This document shows positions 41,601 to 53,600 of a stretch of DNA of 64,000 bases, in pieces. The translations under genes and the position numbers were made by a program. The notes under the pieces were generated by a model, which was not told where the DNA came from, did not search any database, and was given only the letters and a program-made list of their open reading frames with translations. The DNA comes from Semisulcospira habei. Lineage: Eukaryota > Mollusca > Gastropoda > Semisulcospiridae. The stretch covers positions 119,562,582-119,626,581 of the forward strand of contig BTPG01000002.1 of NCBI GenBank assembly GCA_036245525.1, read 5' to 3'. Positions within the stretch are counted from its first letter, which is position 1; each line of letters starts with the position of its first letter.

Positions 41601-44600
41601 AGGAATCCAAGGAATTAAGCAAGCAAGCAAGCTGTAAAAACCTGAGAAACTGGCTAAATCTTTAGTTGTTTGCAAGATGTATCCGTTTTTGTTTCTTTGT
41701 TCCTATTGCGCGTGCACAGCATTTTCTCTGCGGGCTTTGGCCCACATAGTTTCAACGGCTACGCGTGTACAAGCGAGCTGTGGCAGAAATTGTTTGGAAT
41801 AGCTAAGTTGCCGTTTCCAGCAGTGTGCACGTGTGCTGAACTTGAGCCTCTTAGGGGACAGGTTACATCACAAGTGCAGGTCTTACCAAGTGTTTAATTC
41901 GCTTCCAGTGTAAGTGCAGGAAATGGGCCGGATATTCAACCCAGACAGTTTGTCCTGGCTGTGTTGGGTGATTCGATCGACCTACAAAGACCTCTCCCCG
42001 GACGGGGATAGACGGTTACAGATCCATGCGCATGAAGTACGAAGCAGTGGCCACAAGCATAGCTTTGACCGCTACTGCTTGATCAAGAACATTGCGACGG
42101 CAGTAGGCGGGCGGGCAGAGTCCACCTTCACTCGCTTCTACCTCCGCGACCTATCCAGCCAGCGTGACTCCCTGGCCTTGGTGGGTGACATCTCCACGGC
42201 CCAGCTCCGCTCCGCGTGCCGCAGGCGCCTTAGGCATGTCCTAGCTGAAATCGTTGGGAGTTTTTTCTCTGGGCCTGCGGGGGGTGTTAATTACTGAGGG
42301 TAACGGGGTGGCACCCGCCTCCTCTTCATGATTCTTCCATATAGTAATGCCATCGGTAATAAATTTTGAGAAAACAAATGAATTGTTTTCTAAAATGTAT
42401 TATTTTTTTTTAAATACTTACCGATGGAATTACTCGGATAACCCTCCCTCCTGCCCCGCTTGCCGCTTTGGCTAAGTGTGAAAATGCTGGGCTTTCGCCC
42501 TATGGCACGCGGCCAGATAGGGTGGTAAGGGGAAGCCACCCGGGCTCCTATGCATGGATCCCCAGTGTCTCCTCCCCAGTTGTGTAGGGGACACAACTTG
42601 GCTTAGACTTAAATCTATAGGCTATAGAGTGTATTCCATATAGTAATGCCATCAGTAAGTATTTTTCAAAAAAATACATTTTAGAAAAAAAAATTCCTCT
42701 TTGAGAAAAATTCATTTGTTTCCTCAAACACATTACCGATGACATTACTGTTAGGAAGAATTGCGAAGAGGAGGTGGGTGCCGCTTATAACGCCCATAAC
42801 CCCCAAAACTGCTAACGAGACCAGCCCGCCCTGGAGCAACCTCCCGATAATTTCAGCTAAGAATTGCCTACGGCACCGAGGGTACCGGGAGGGAATGTTG
42901 CGCTGCGGCGATGTCTCCCACCAGCGCCATGTTTTCCCGCTGGCGGGAGAGGACCCGATAGGTTCTCGCGCTGGCTGGAGAGGTCCCTCAGGTAGAATCA
43001 GGCGAAAGTCGACTCCGCTCGCCAGCCTACGGCCACCACAATGTCTTTGACGGTGCAGTAGCGGTCGAATGTGAGGCTTGCGGCCATGGCTCTGACCTTG
43101 TGCGCCCTGATGTACATTCCCTTGGCTGCATCAGGGGAGAGGTCCTGGTAGGCGGAGCGTATCACCCATCGGAGCCAAGAGGAAACGTCTGGGCTGACAT
43201 GTCATTTCTACCTGGGGACAGAGGGAGGAGGCGGGTGCGTCCCCTGCATAGCGGCTTGGTCCGGCACAGGTACACACGTAAGGCTCTCACTGAGTCCTGC
43301 TGTCTGGTCTCCCGGACAGGGCCTGAATCTCCCAAGGGCTGAATGGTGACCATCAGTGGGGTGACCAAAGGAGACCGGGTCATGGCTAGGAAGCCGGGTC
43401 GATCAGCAGTTGCCCAGAGCCATCCGTCCGGAACTGTAAGCCTGAGGGGCGTGCTGATAGAGCGTGCAGTTTGCTGACCCTGGCAGCAGTGGCAAAGGTC
43501 AGTCGGAAGCAGGTCTTCCGCGTCACATCAGCCATCCGCGCCAACTGGAGTGGTTCGAAGTGGTCCGAGTCGAGCCACATTAGCCCCCAGGTTAGGTCCC
43601 ATCGCGGCACCAGCGAGCAAAGGGCAGGACGTTTAGACCGATGTGGGCCAAAGGTCGGCGAGGTTTTGCAGTCACCAGGGTCAGTTGGCCCAAATGGTAG
43701 TACGAGTCAGCGATCATGGCCAGGTAATTGGTGCCAAGCTGGTTGGCGAAGAGCCAGAGGAAGAACTCCACCCGCTGGGGGACCATCAGGTCCAAGGGGG
43801 AGAGGTGCTCATCGTCACATCAGTCGCACAGGACTCGCCACTTTCCCTCGTAACTCACCTGGTCGAGTGTCTGCGGATTGTAGTGATAGCTCCCACCGCT
43901 GCCCTTGAGAAGCCCCCAGCGGCGAGGGCTTGCCGCAACACCTCTAGGCGTGGAGGAGGAGTTGCTCGGGGCATGGAAGGTACCGCGCCCGCCGTGTCTG
44001 CTTAAGCATCTTGCGTGGGGTGGGGAGCCGCAGAGGGGGGCCCACGGCGAGGTTCAGGAGGTCGGTGGTCCACGAGCATGTCCAGCAAATGGATCCACCA
44101 GGAACAGGACCACGTAGCAACCTTGACCTTGAGCAGGACCTTTGGGACGCGCACTGTAGGTTGATTGATTGATTGTACATTGCTTAACGTCCCGACAGCA
44201 ACAAGGCTTTCTCAGGACGTGCCTGCACTGCTTGTGAAAAAAAAAACTAAACAGAACATTGAATGTATGTCGCCAGCCGGTCAAATACATTAAATAAACC
44301 TAACACACGGGCCTAAATAAAGCTAAGACCATTTAGCAACACACATCCAATATCAAGAGCTACAGGCAGTGCAGACAGTAGGGAGAGTTTTAAAATGGCA
44401 AATACAGGTGAATGGACAAAGGGTAGACAGAAACACATGCCCCAGAATAGAGAGATAAACCCACCCTGTGGGGCTGACCAGGGTGACCCTGGGAACTAAA
44501 AAATACCTCACCCCACCCAAGTCCCCCAGGGCAGACCCGGGTGGGGCCGCACTGTAGGTGGGTAGGCGAAAGCGATGAGGCCGTCCCATGGAAGGGAGAG

Positions 44601-47600
44601 AGAGAGAGAGCGTCGACCGCTCAGGCTAGCGGGTCTGGAATGGGGGAGACGAAGAAGGGATTCCACCTCCGCGCGCCGAGGTCGATCACAGGGGTCTCTC
44701 ATTTGTGCAGATCATCCGAAGATGTCCGGGCGGAGCGCCCACTCGGTGTGGAGAAGCTGGCCATGTCGCGTGACATGCAGAAGTCCAGGGATGTCTCTCG
44801 CTCGGACAGCGATGCCTCGATCTTTGCACCATCGGAGCCCCTGGTAGAGGATAAAGCATAGGGAGGGGAACCGTGTCCTGCCCTGCTTCTGGATGTAGGC
44901 GACTACTGTGGCGTTGTCTGAGAGGACGAGAAGCTCCTGGTGTCTCAGACGTGACTCCCACGCAATGAGGGCTTGCCAGACCGCTTTCAGCTCTAACCAT
45001 TTGATGTGCTTGGCCACGAGGTCTGGGGCCAGACGCCGGAGGCTGTGGAGAAAATCGGTAGCAGGTGAGCGCCCCAGTTGGAGAGACTTGTGTCGACGCA
45101 AAGGGACAGCTGGGGTGGAGGCAATTAGAGGGGAACTCCCGTCGCGAGCCAGACGGGATCCTTCCAGCGAAGAAGATGAGGACGGAGCATCGGCAGCCCT
45201 CGAACCTGAGACTCGAGGTCATCCATCGAGGGTCGCCAGGGGAGAAGCCAAAGCAGCTGAAGCAGAGGGGCAGTAGAGACGTCCTAGGGTCCACTGCCGT
45301 ACTCACCAGGCCCAGAAGCTGAAGTCACCCTCTGTCGGAGATTGCCCCCTCTTGCGACACCTGAGGCGCTAGGTTCGGCAACTTTTGAATTCACTGCTTC
45401 AGAAGCCGCACTTCGTCAAGGTCGGTGCGAATTCCATCCCTAGGTGGACAAGCAGCACGACGGCGTGAGGTCGGACTTGCCCACGTTGACCAGGAAGCCG
45501 AACCTGTCAAGGAGATTTAGAAGTGCATCTCGGTTCTTCTCCAAGGAGACCTCCGACTGGTTCCGCAAGAGAAGATCGCCTAGATAGGTGAACGTGGCGC
45601 ACAAAGATGTCCGCCTGGCCTTGTCTAGTACAGTCCCCATGATGCGGGTGAACACCCAGTGGCTGCGGTTGACATCGAAGGGAAGCGCGCGACACTGGTA
45701 GACCACGCCATCAAAAGGGAAAGCGGAGGCAACGCCTGGAGACGGGGTGCCTGGGGACGAGCAAAACGCATCCGACAGGTCGAGGTTGACGGCCAAGTCC
45801 ATAGGCTGCACTGCGGTGCGAAGGCTCGGGCGGCCTCCACGCGGAAGTACGGGGTGGATATGAACTTGTACAGCGCGGAGTGCACGCGGCGTCTGTAGTA
45901 GCCGCTTCCTAAACGGTCGGGAGGTCGAGGCCGCAGCGCAGGAGGCATCCCAAAGCACCAGTTCACAAGAAGTGGCAGCAGGCAAGGCGTCCACCGAGGA
46001 GTGGTACGCAGCATGGTTGGTGGTGACCGGCAAGCCAGGAAGATCCTTAACCGCGGCGAGTGGCGGGTGTCTACAATCATCAATGCGCGGAACGTAGAGG
46101 CTGTAGAGGCTCGGGCATGCGTAGTCAAGCGCCGTCTCCGCAGGCCGACGCGCGACGTCCGGGGGCTGGAGATACTTCGTCCCAGAGTCCTGGGGGCCCG
46201 GCGGGGACCCTGTGTCGTCCGCTGAAGCTACAAATACAGTGGAGTCCGCTTAACACGAATTTCTGGGGACACGGAAAATCACTTCGTGTTAACCGTATTT
46301 CGTGTTAACCAATATGGCCTCAAAATTGATCATGGCCCTCCCGGCAAGGAAAAAGTGTGTAAGAGATGCGTGCATGAATGAGTACGAGGTTAAAAGTGCA
46401 CATTATTGTACTATATATGCTTACATTACGTTCAGCTCGCTAGGAAAACACAAGGATGTGTACAGCTCACGTAGTTAATGTAAAATCCATCAGGTAAAAT
46501 CCATAGTAAAGTAAAAGCAACACGGGCATCTGGCATCGGTAAAAGCAACACAGTCAAAGTCATTTAAAAAACGGGCCATGATCGAAGTCGGTCTTGCGTT
46601 ATTGACAGCCCGTGTAGAGAGACAATCGTGGATCTCATTAATCTTGTTTTTTCACTTCTAGCGTAGTCGACTTGTGTTTTACCTTGGGGGTAGCCGTGAT
46701 CGGTAGTTAACTGAATTGAGGGAGTGTTGGTACACGAATGATGCATGAATTCAGTTCAGAAACACTAGCCAATGAGAAGACGGATTACGACGACTGAAGG
46801 CTATTCAGCCAATCACAGGCTAGAGTTCGTTCATGCGTCGTGTGTACTACAGCACGAGAGCGACACGTGCAGTGCCCCTTTCATGAATCGGTTTTCGGTG
46901 TTTGAGACTGGAATGTGTGTTCGTGTTAAACAGGTGAATAATAGTGAAATTGCTCTGGTCGGGAACCGAAAACAGCTTCGTGTTAAGCGAAATTTCGTGT
47001 TAAGCATTTTGTGTTATCAGTGAAATTTTAATACATAATAAGAAGGCCGTCAGCCGGGAATGCAAAAGCGGTTCGTGTTAACCGGAAATTCGTGTTAAGC
47101 GAGTTCGTGTTAACTGGACTCCACTGTAAGAATAAAAAACGATCATCATCATACAGAGCTTTAACTTACATCTCAGCTCTAAGCACTTTACAATGTGTAC
47201 ACAACTCTAAAAATACCATTACGTGCACACAGAAAATAATACTAGTGGCCACGAGGAATCAGGAGGCCGAACAGGCAGAGACGCGGGGCGAGCAACTCGC
47301 TGCGGGCCAGGCTCCATGTAAGGCGAGCGGCTGCACACTGGTCCCGTGGTCCCGTAGTCCCGCCGGGGCGAGGGTACTTGTCACTGACCTTGGGGTGGAA
47401 CAACTTGTTGGACTTTCCAAGGGTTTGGACACTGTACTCCTGTCTTGGGAGGCAGGCCTAGGGTGACGGCTGGCAACCCTGTGGCGGGAAGCAGTCCGCA
47501 GACGTGGCGGCTTGTCCCAAGAGCGCGACCTCTGTCAAGGTACCGAAGTCCGCTCGGTCCTTCTAACACCCATTGGCCCATCCGCACGGGAGGGTGGGCG

Positions 47601-50600
47601 GGCGTTCGATCTTGTTGTGAGCCCGGCTTGTCCCCTAACTTTTATTCGACGAGCGGGAGCACATTAGTCCAGCAGTCTTATCCGGTCATGGGTGCCTGTC
47701 ACTGACCTAGGAGCGGGACGCCAAACGTCTGTGCTGGATCTGTGCCGAGGATTTGGAGGGCCGTACTCCAGAAGCCGCGTCCGGAACTAACGGCCTGGAG
47801 GAGGGTCGTGCAAGCACGTTGAGGGCCAGACTCATACTAGATACTCCCAGTACTGAACGAGTTGGCACGAATCGGCTGACGTCCTAGCAGTGGTACCCTG
47901 TCGTACGGCCCAGCTCATAGGTCCGTAATGGCAAGCGAGCGCCCCCTTGTCCAGCATTCTCGTCCTGCTGAGGGTACTTGTCACTGGCCGAGGCTGGGAC
48001 GTCATATGAATATGCTGGGTTGAGGCGACCTGTCCCGTAAGCGTGAAGAAGGTTGGGGCACGGGTGTCCGTTTGGAACTCCTAACGCCAAGCATTGTGGC
48101 GCAACCAGGGGTTAGGCAGGACGATAACTCCTTCTCTTTCTTGGCCAGGCTCGTTGTACTCTCTCTAGCTGACGAGCGGGCGCACCCTGGTCCAGCAGTC
48201 TCGTCCCGGGGTACCAGTCACTGACTTTAGCTGGGGCGCCGTACACCCACGGATTAGCGCCGCATAGGAAGGGTAGGCGTGGCGAGCAACTGCTGTGGCT
48301 GAGCTCGTAGTACTCTATGTGCCGAGCGGGCGCCCAAAGGCCCAGTAATCTTGTCCTGTCCAGGGTATCGGCATTATCCCAGGGTTGGACGCCATACGCC
48401 TGTGCTGGGCCGGTATGTGTGTGGCGTAGCCCATGCAGCCCGAGTGTCCAATCGGGAAGTAGGTGAGTCGAGCTTGCTTGCTGTCGGGTTCATCTACTCT
48501 CCCTGTCGCTGGTCCAGCAGTCTCGTCCATCCGAGGGTACTTGTCACTGCCCTAGGAGCGAGACGATGTATGCCTGTGCTGGACTGGTCCCGACAGTTTG
48601 GAGGGCCATACTCCATAAGCCGTTGCCGGACCCGGAGGTCGGGGGGCGGGTCGTGCATGCACGTTGCGGGCCAGACTCATACCGGATACTCTCAGTACGT
48701 TATGAGTTGGCGCGAAATCGGCCAAAGTCCTAGGATCGGTACGGGATGGCCTCTCCTGTGCAGTCCCAGTCAATACATCCGAGGAATACGTCCTGTCACA
48801 GACGCGGAGGTGGTATGATCGTTAGCCGGCGGCTGCTCTCGGACTGGTGTCGGCCGTCACGGCGATAGAAACCCCAGGCTGGAACCACTGCTCATCACTA
48901 GACAGGGGCGCAGACAACGCACGGATGAGTGGAGGCCCAGCCGGAACAGAACTATAGGCAGACGGCATGCTCATCCCTCAGCCATTGGAAGTCCCCACAA
49001 GTGCAGGTGTGGACTTGTAAACTGCAAAACATAGTTAACAGTGATAGGCAAGCGTGCGTGGCTCTCCGAGGCCACGCGATGAGCGTATGCGAGCAAAGGT
49101 AAACTTCGTACCCAATGCCAAATCCACGGCCAGTGCTGTTGCCCGGCGCTCTAACCTCCCTTCCCTGAGCACCGGTCACGGGCAACAACAGAGGTTTTAC
49201 CTTACCATGTCAGAGAGGCCGGAGGCCAGACCAAGGGCCGTAGGGGACCAACTGTGTCGCAGAAGCGAAGCCCCACACCACCAACGGTAGAGGCCACACC
49301 ACGAAGGTAGCTCCAAGCTAGCACCGTAATACAATAATCCAAGGCTAGTGCGAAAACACGGGAAGTAATCCAAATTCCCAACACCACAAAGTCTGGCGGA
49401 AGCCCCCACACGTAAAACCAACGAAGGTAAACTCCAACCTAGCACAGTGAACACAGTAATCCCAGGCTAGTACAGTGAACATGGCAGAACTCCAAGCCAC
49501 AAAGTGACCGGTCACACTGTACACATCCAAGACGCAGAAGCGTAGGTACACAACAGTTCACAGCTAGCTAAGAAACAGACTGGCGGGAATCCAGTGGGCA
49601 TGTGCCCGGATGGGGATGGAATGGAGGCTACTTGGGATACTGGCTAGGTTATGACGCCCCTTGTTGCCTCCCCTGCCATATAGGTACACAACCAAGTTTG
49701 GCTGAAATTAGGCTAGCTAAGACACTATTCCTAACAGTAATGAATCAACTTTATTGTTCCAAATACATGTTGACACGTACAGGAAAATTTGTTTCGCCAC
49801 CTCAGGTGCAACTCGCAATCACCCACACTCACACAACAGTTCACACACAACACTGAAATGGACAGTGGCTCGGGACGGGTGAAGCCCGTCGCCAAGGCGT
49901 CTCATGGCCGGCGCCAGCGGCCCCAACCCGACCTGAACCTCCCTAACACAAAGCAAACTAAGGACAGCCCTATCATAGTATCTCTTAAACACATAATATA
50001 ATGTTTTTAAACTTTCTGCTTGGCTGAGACTAGTTACACAAATGAGAAATATGCATCAACAAAACAAAAAGACGAATTATACTTTCACAGTTGCTACCTG
50101 GGGGCCCGTCGCTATAAGAACAGCGCCGGCTATTAGACATTCGCTCCGGCATAAACAGTCACCACCTTAATCATGTTATAACTTAACTAATACAATACCA
50201 ATGGTGTCAGCAAAAGGCATAGATCCACTTGAGGCCATGCAGCTGCGGGGGTTAATGAGAAATTAATTTTTCTCTAAAATATATTTTTTCGAAAAATACT
50301 TACCGATAACATGACTAATAGGAAGTGTCTACTACTTGCTCAATTTTAGCCTAAGAACCCGTTGTGTTACAACACAACCCGGGAGGCACTTGGGGAACCC
50401 CCAGAGGGGCCGAGAGTTGTCTCCCATCCCTGCCCTACCGGTTCCGGGTCACGTGGTAGACCAACCAGTCGGAATACTTAGCTCGCCAGCGGCAAGCAGG
50501 GCAGGTGGGAGGGTCCTCCGAGTCATGTCATCGGTAAGTATTTTTCGAAAAAATATATTTTAGAGAAAAATTAATTTGTTTCATCAAAAACATTACCGAT

Positions 50601-53600
50601 GACATGACTAATAGGAAGAGTTGCGATAAGGAGGCGGGTGCCGCGTACCAACGGTAAATCAGAGCCGTCCTCCCTGTCGCAAACTCCTGACAATTTTAGC
50701 TAAGTGCGCACCAACGGCGCCTGTGGCGCTAGGATGGAGTGTTGCGCCCCAGAGATGTCCCCCACCAGTGCGAGGTTGTCTCGCTGGCCTGCCAGATCCC
50801 TGAGGTAGAAGCGGGCGAAGGTTGATTCTGTCTTCCAGCCCACGGCCGCCACCATGTCTTGACAGCGCCGTTCCAGTCGGAAGCGGCGCTCGTGGCAATG
50901 GCTCGTACCGCGTGTACGCGTATGTGAAGCCTCTTTGCTCCCTGTGGGGAGAGGTCCTGGTAGGTGGACTGTGTGACCCAGCGTAGCCAGGAAGATATCG
51001 TCTGGGCTGTTATGTCAGATCTGCTGGGTTTCAACAGTAGGAAGAGGCGTGAGCATCCTCTCTGGATGGCTTTGGATCGTCGCAGGAAACGCGACGGGCG
51101 CGCACAGGATCCTGTTGCCTGGTCTTCCGGGGAGAGTTCACGTTTCTCAGCGGCCGTAAGGTGATCACCTGTGGCGCAGTCATAGGAGATCTAGACTTGG
51201 CAAGGGAGGCAGGGTCCGTGAGGAGCTGCATGGAACCATCCGCTTTAAGTGCAGGCAGGCAGGGCGTGCTGACAGCACGTGTAGCTCGCTAACTCGGGCC
51301 GCGGTGGCAAGGCCAACAGGAAGCATGTCTTATGAGTCACATCCGCAAAGTGGGCCAAGGGCAGCGGTTCGAACCTGGCAGGGTTAAGCTACGTCAGAAC
51401 CCAGGGTAGCTCCCAGCAAGGAATGAGCGAGCGGGGAACTGGTCGCTGCAGGCCGAAGTGAGTCATAAGGTCGGCGAGGTCTTTGCAGTCGCTGAGATCC
51501 GGGTGGCCGAGGTGCCGGTAAGTGTCCACAATCATGGACAGATACCCCCTGATGGTGACAGGGGCCAACCCCTGGTCTCCAAAAAGCCAGAGGAAGAAGT
51601 CTGCGAGCTGGTGGATGGTCAGTTCGGTGCGGGAGAGGCACTGGGCGTCGCACCCGGCGCATAGGACTCGCCATTTCCCCTCGTAGACGCTTCTGGTCAA
51701 GGGTCTGTGGGCAGTAGCTATCGCCTCCACTGCTGCACTAGAGAAGCCTCTAGAGGTGAGGGCTTGCCACACAATCTTTAAGCGTGAAGGAGGAGCTGCT
51801 CCGGGCACAGGTGGAACAGCGGCTGGCGGGGTTGCTTGAGCATGATGCTCAGCGTAGGCAGCAGCAGGGGGGGGACCCGTGGCGAGGCTGAGGAGGTCGG
51901 TGGTCCAAGAGTGGTTCCAGAGGAACGGGGCAACCAGCAAGACGGCCGCATCGCATCCTCGAAGCTTGAGGAGGACTTTGGGGACAAGAACCGTCGGGGG
52001 GTAAGCGTATGCGATGAGTCCGTCCCAGGGAATAGGGGGCGCATCAACCACCCAGGTAAGGGGGTCAGGGATCGGGTAGACAAAGAGGGGAAGCTGGTGA
52101 TTCCACCTCGTAGCGAACAGGTCAATCATAGGGGCCTCCCAACGATCCCAGATTATCAGAAATATGTCCCCGCGGAGCGTCGATTCCGTGTGCAGAAACT
52201 GGCGCCGCCGGGAGAGAGAGTCGCCCAAAACGTCCAGGTGTCCTGGAATGTGTCGGGCTCGGCAAGAAATGCTGCGGTCCTCGCACCAGCGCATCAGACG
52301 GTAGAGGAGCATGCACAGGTCGGGGGAGCACGTCCTGCACTGTTTCTGAATGTAGGACACCACCGTCGTGTTGTCTGAGAGGACAAGTAGCTCCTGGTGA
52401 TGGAGGTGAGCTTCCCACACCATGAGAGCTTGCCAGACTGCTTGCATCTCCAACCAGTTGATGTGAGTGTCCGCCAGCTCCGGTGGCCAGGAGCCTGATG
52501 TCATAAGGAACCGCGGCAGTAGTTGGGCACCCCAACCGGAAGACTTGCATCTACACAGAGGGAGAGCTGCAGGGGCGGAGAGGCCAGGGGGACTCCCGAG
52601 GCGAGCCAAGAAGTGTCCACCCAGCACCAAGAAAAGGATGCAGCATCTGAGTCACTGGCACCAGGGCAGCTCCAGGAGGCCTGGAGCATCGGGACATGAA
52701 GATATGCGTCGGACACGTCCAGGCTGACCGCGAAGTCTCCGGGCTGCACGGCGGCCCTCCGGGCCCTGGCGGTCTCCATACGAAAGGTCGGGGCCGAAAT
52801 ATGCTTGATCAGAGCCGAGAGATCGCTGACAGGTCGCCACTTCCTGCCTGGCTTTGGTACGACGAGGAGGCGGCTGTAGGAGGCTGGAGCGTCGGGGCGC
52901 TGCACTACCTCTGTGGCGGCCTTCTGCAGAAGGGAGGTCACCTATCCGCACAGGGCGGAGGCCTTGAGGTGGTCGCTCAGAATCTCGGGCCAAGGTGGGG
53001 AGCGTCGTAGCGGCAGCGGCGAGCGAAAGACGATCCAGAGGAGGCAGCGCTGCGGGGCCAGCGGTCGGAGATGGCGTCCTTCACTGATTGTCACAAGTCG
53101 CCAAAGAGCCGAGCACTTCCAAGGGGGGGGGCGTGACGCAGCCGAGTACGCAGATCGGCAGGCATCCCATGGCCGGCTTGAAGCAAGGAATCCCGACGCA
53201 TCAAGTCGCAATAGGCGGCAGCTGCCATGGCGTTCAATGGTACGCCGCCCGGTTGGCCACTACCGCGAGAGCGAGGAGGTCTTCCAGTCGGGGTGTGAGC
53301 GAAGGACGCCAGGCGTCCTCAACGCGGTGAACGAAGGCTTGGGACAGGAGCTTCAGGAATCCCGAACAAGCCAGGGTGTTACAGGGGGGGGGGGGGGGGG
53401 GGGGGGGGACGCGGGGCAGGCATCTGCAGGAAGGGACGCAGAGAAGAACCGAGCGGCCTAGTCGAGGGCCAGCAGTGTCTCTGCACGAGAAGCCAACGGA
53501 AGCCTAGGGGAGTCGGGGTCATCGCGGGAGCGGGGTGAGGGCAAGCGGCTGTCAACGTCGCACAGGGCCAAGACGGAGTCCTCCAAGGGGCGGGCGGGCA

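Larger units (their letters stand above)
42640..49741 (-). mobile_element. DIRS retrotransposon, copy 2 (with nested insertions)
   Basis: A minus-strand copy running from the shared internal complementary region at 42640-42745 to a right ITR at about 49600-49741 (tacacaaccaagtttggctg, ctaagacactattcctaaca). It contains a SINE (44161-44547) and a pogo-like element (46237-46126+1000, i.e. ending 47126). Recombinase, RNase H, RT and ORF1 remnants are all recognisable and broken. Confidence 0.8.

Noticed and set aside
41985..42297. Bacterial or phage integrase gained by transfer
   Set aside because: HxxR...FYLRDL matches the recombinase of neighbouring DIRS copies and it sits beside their terminal repeats.
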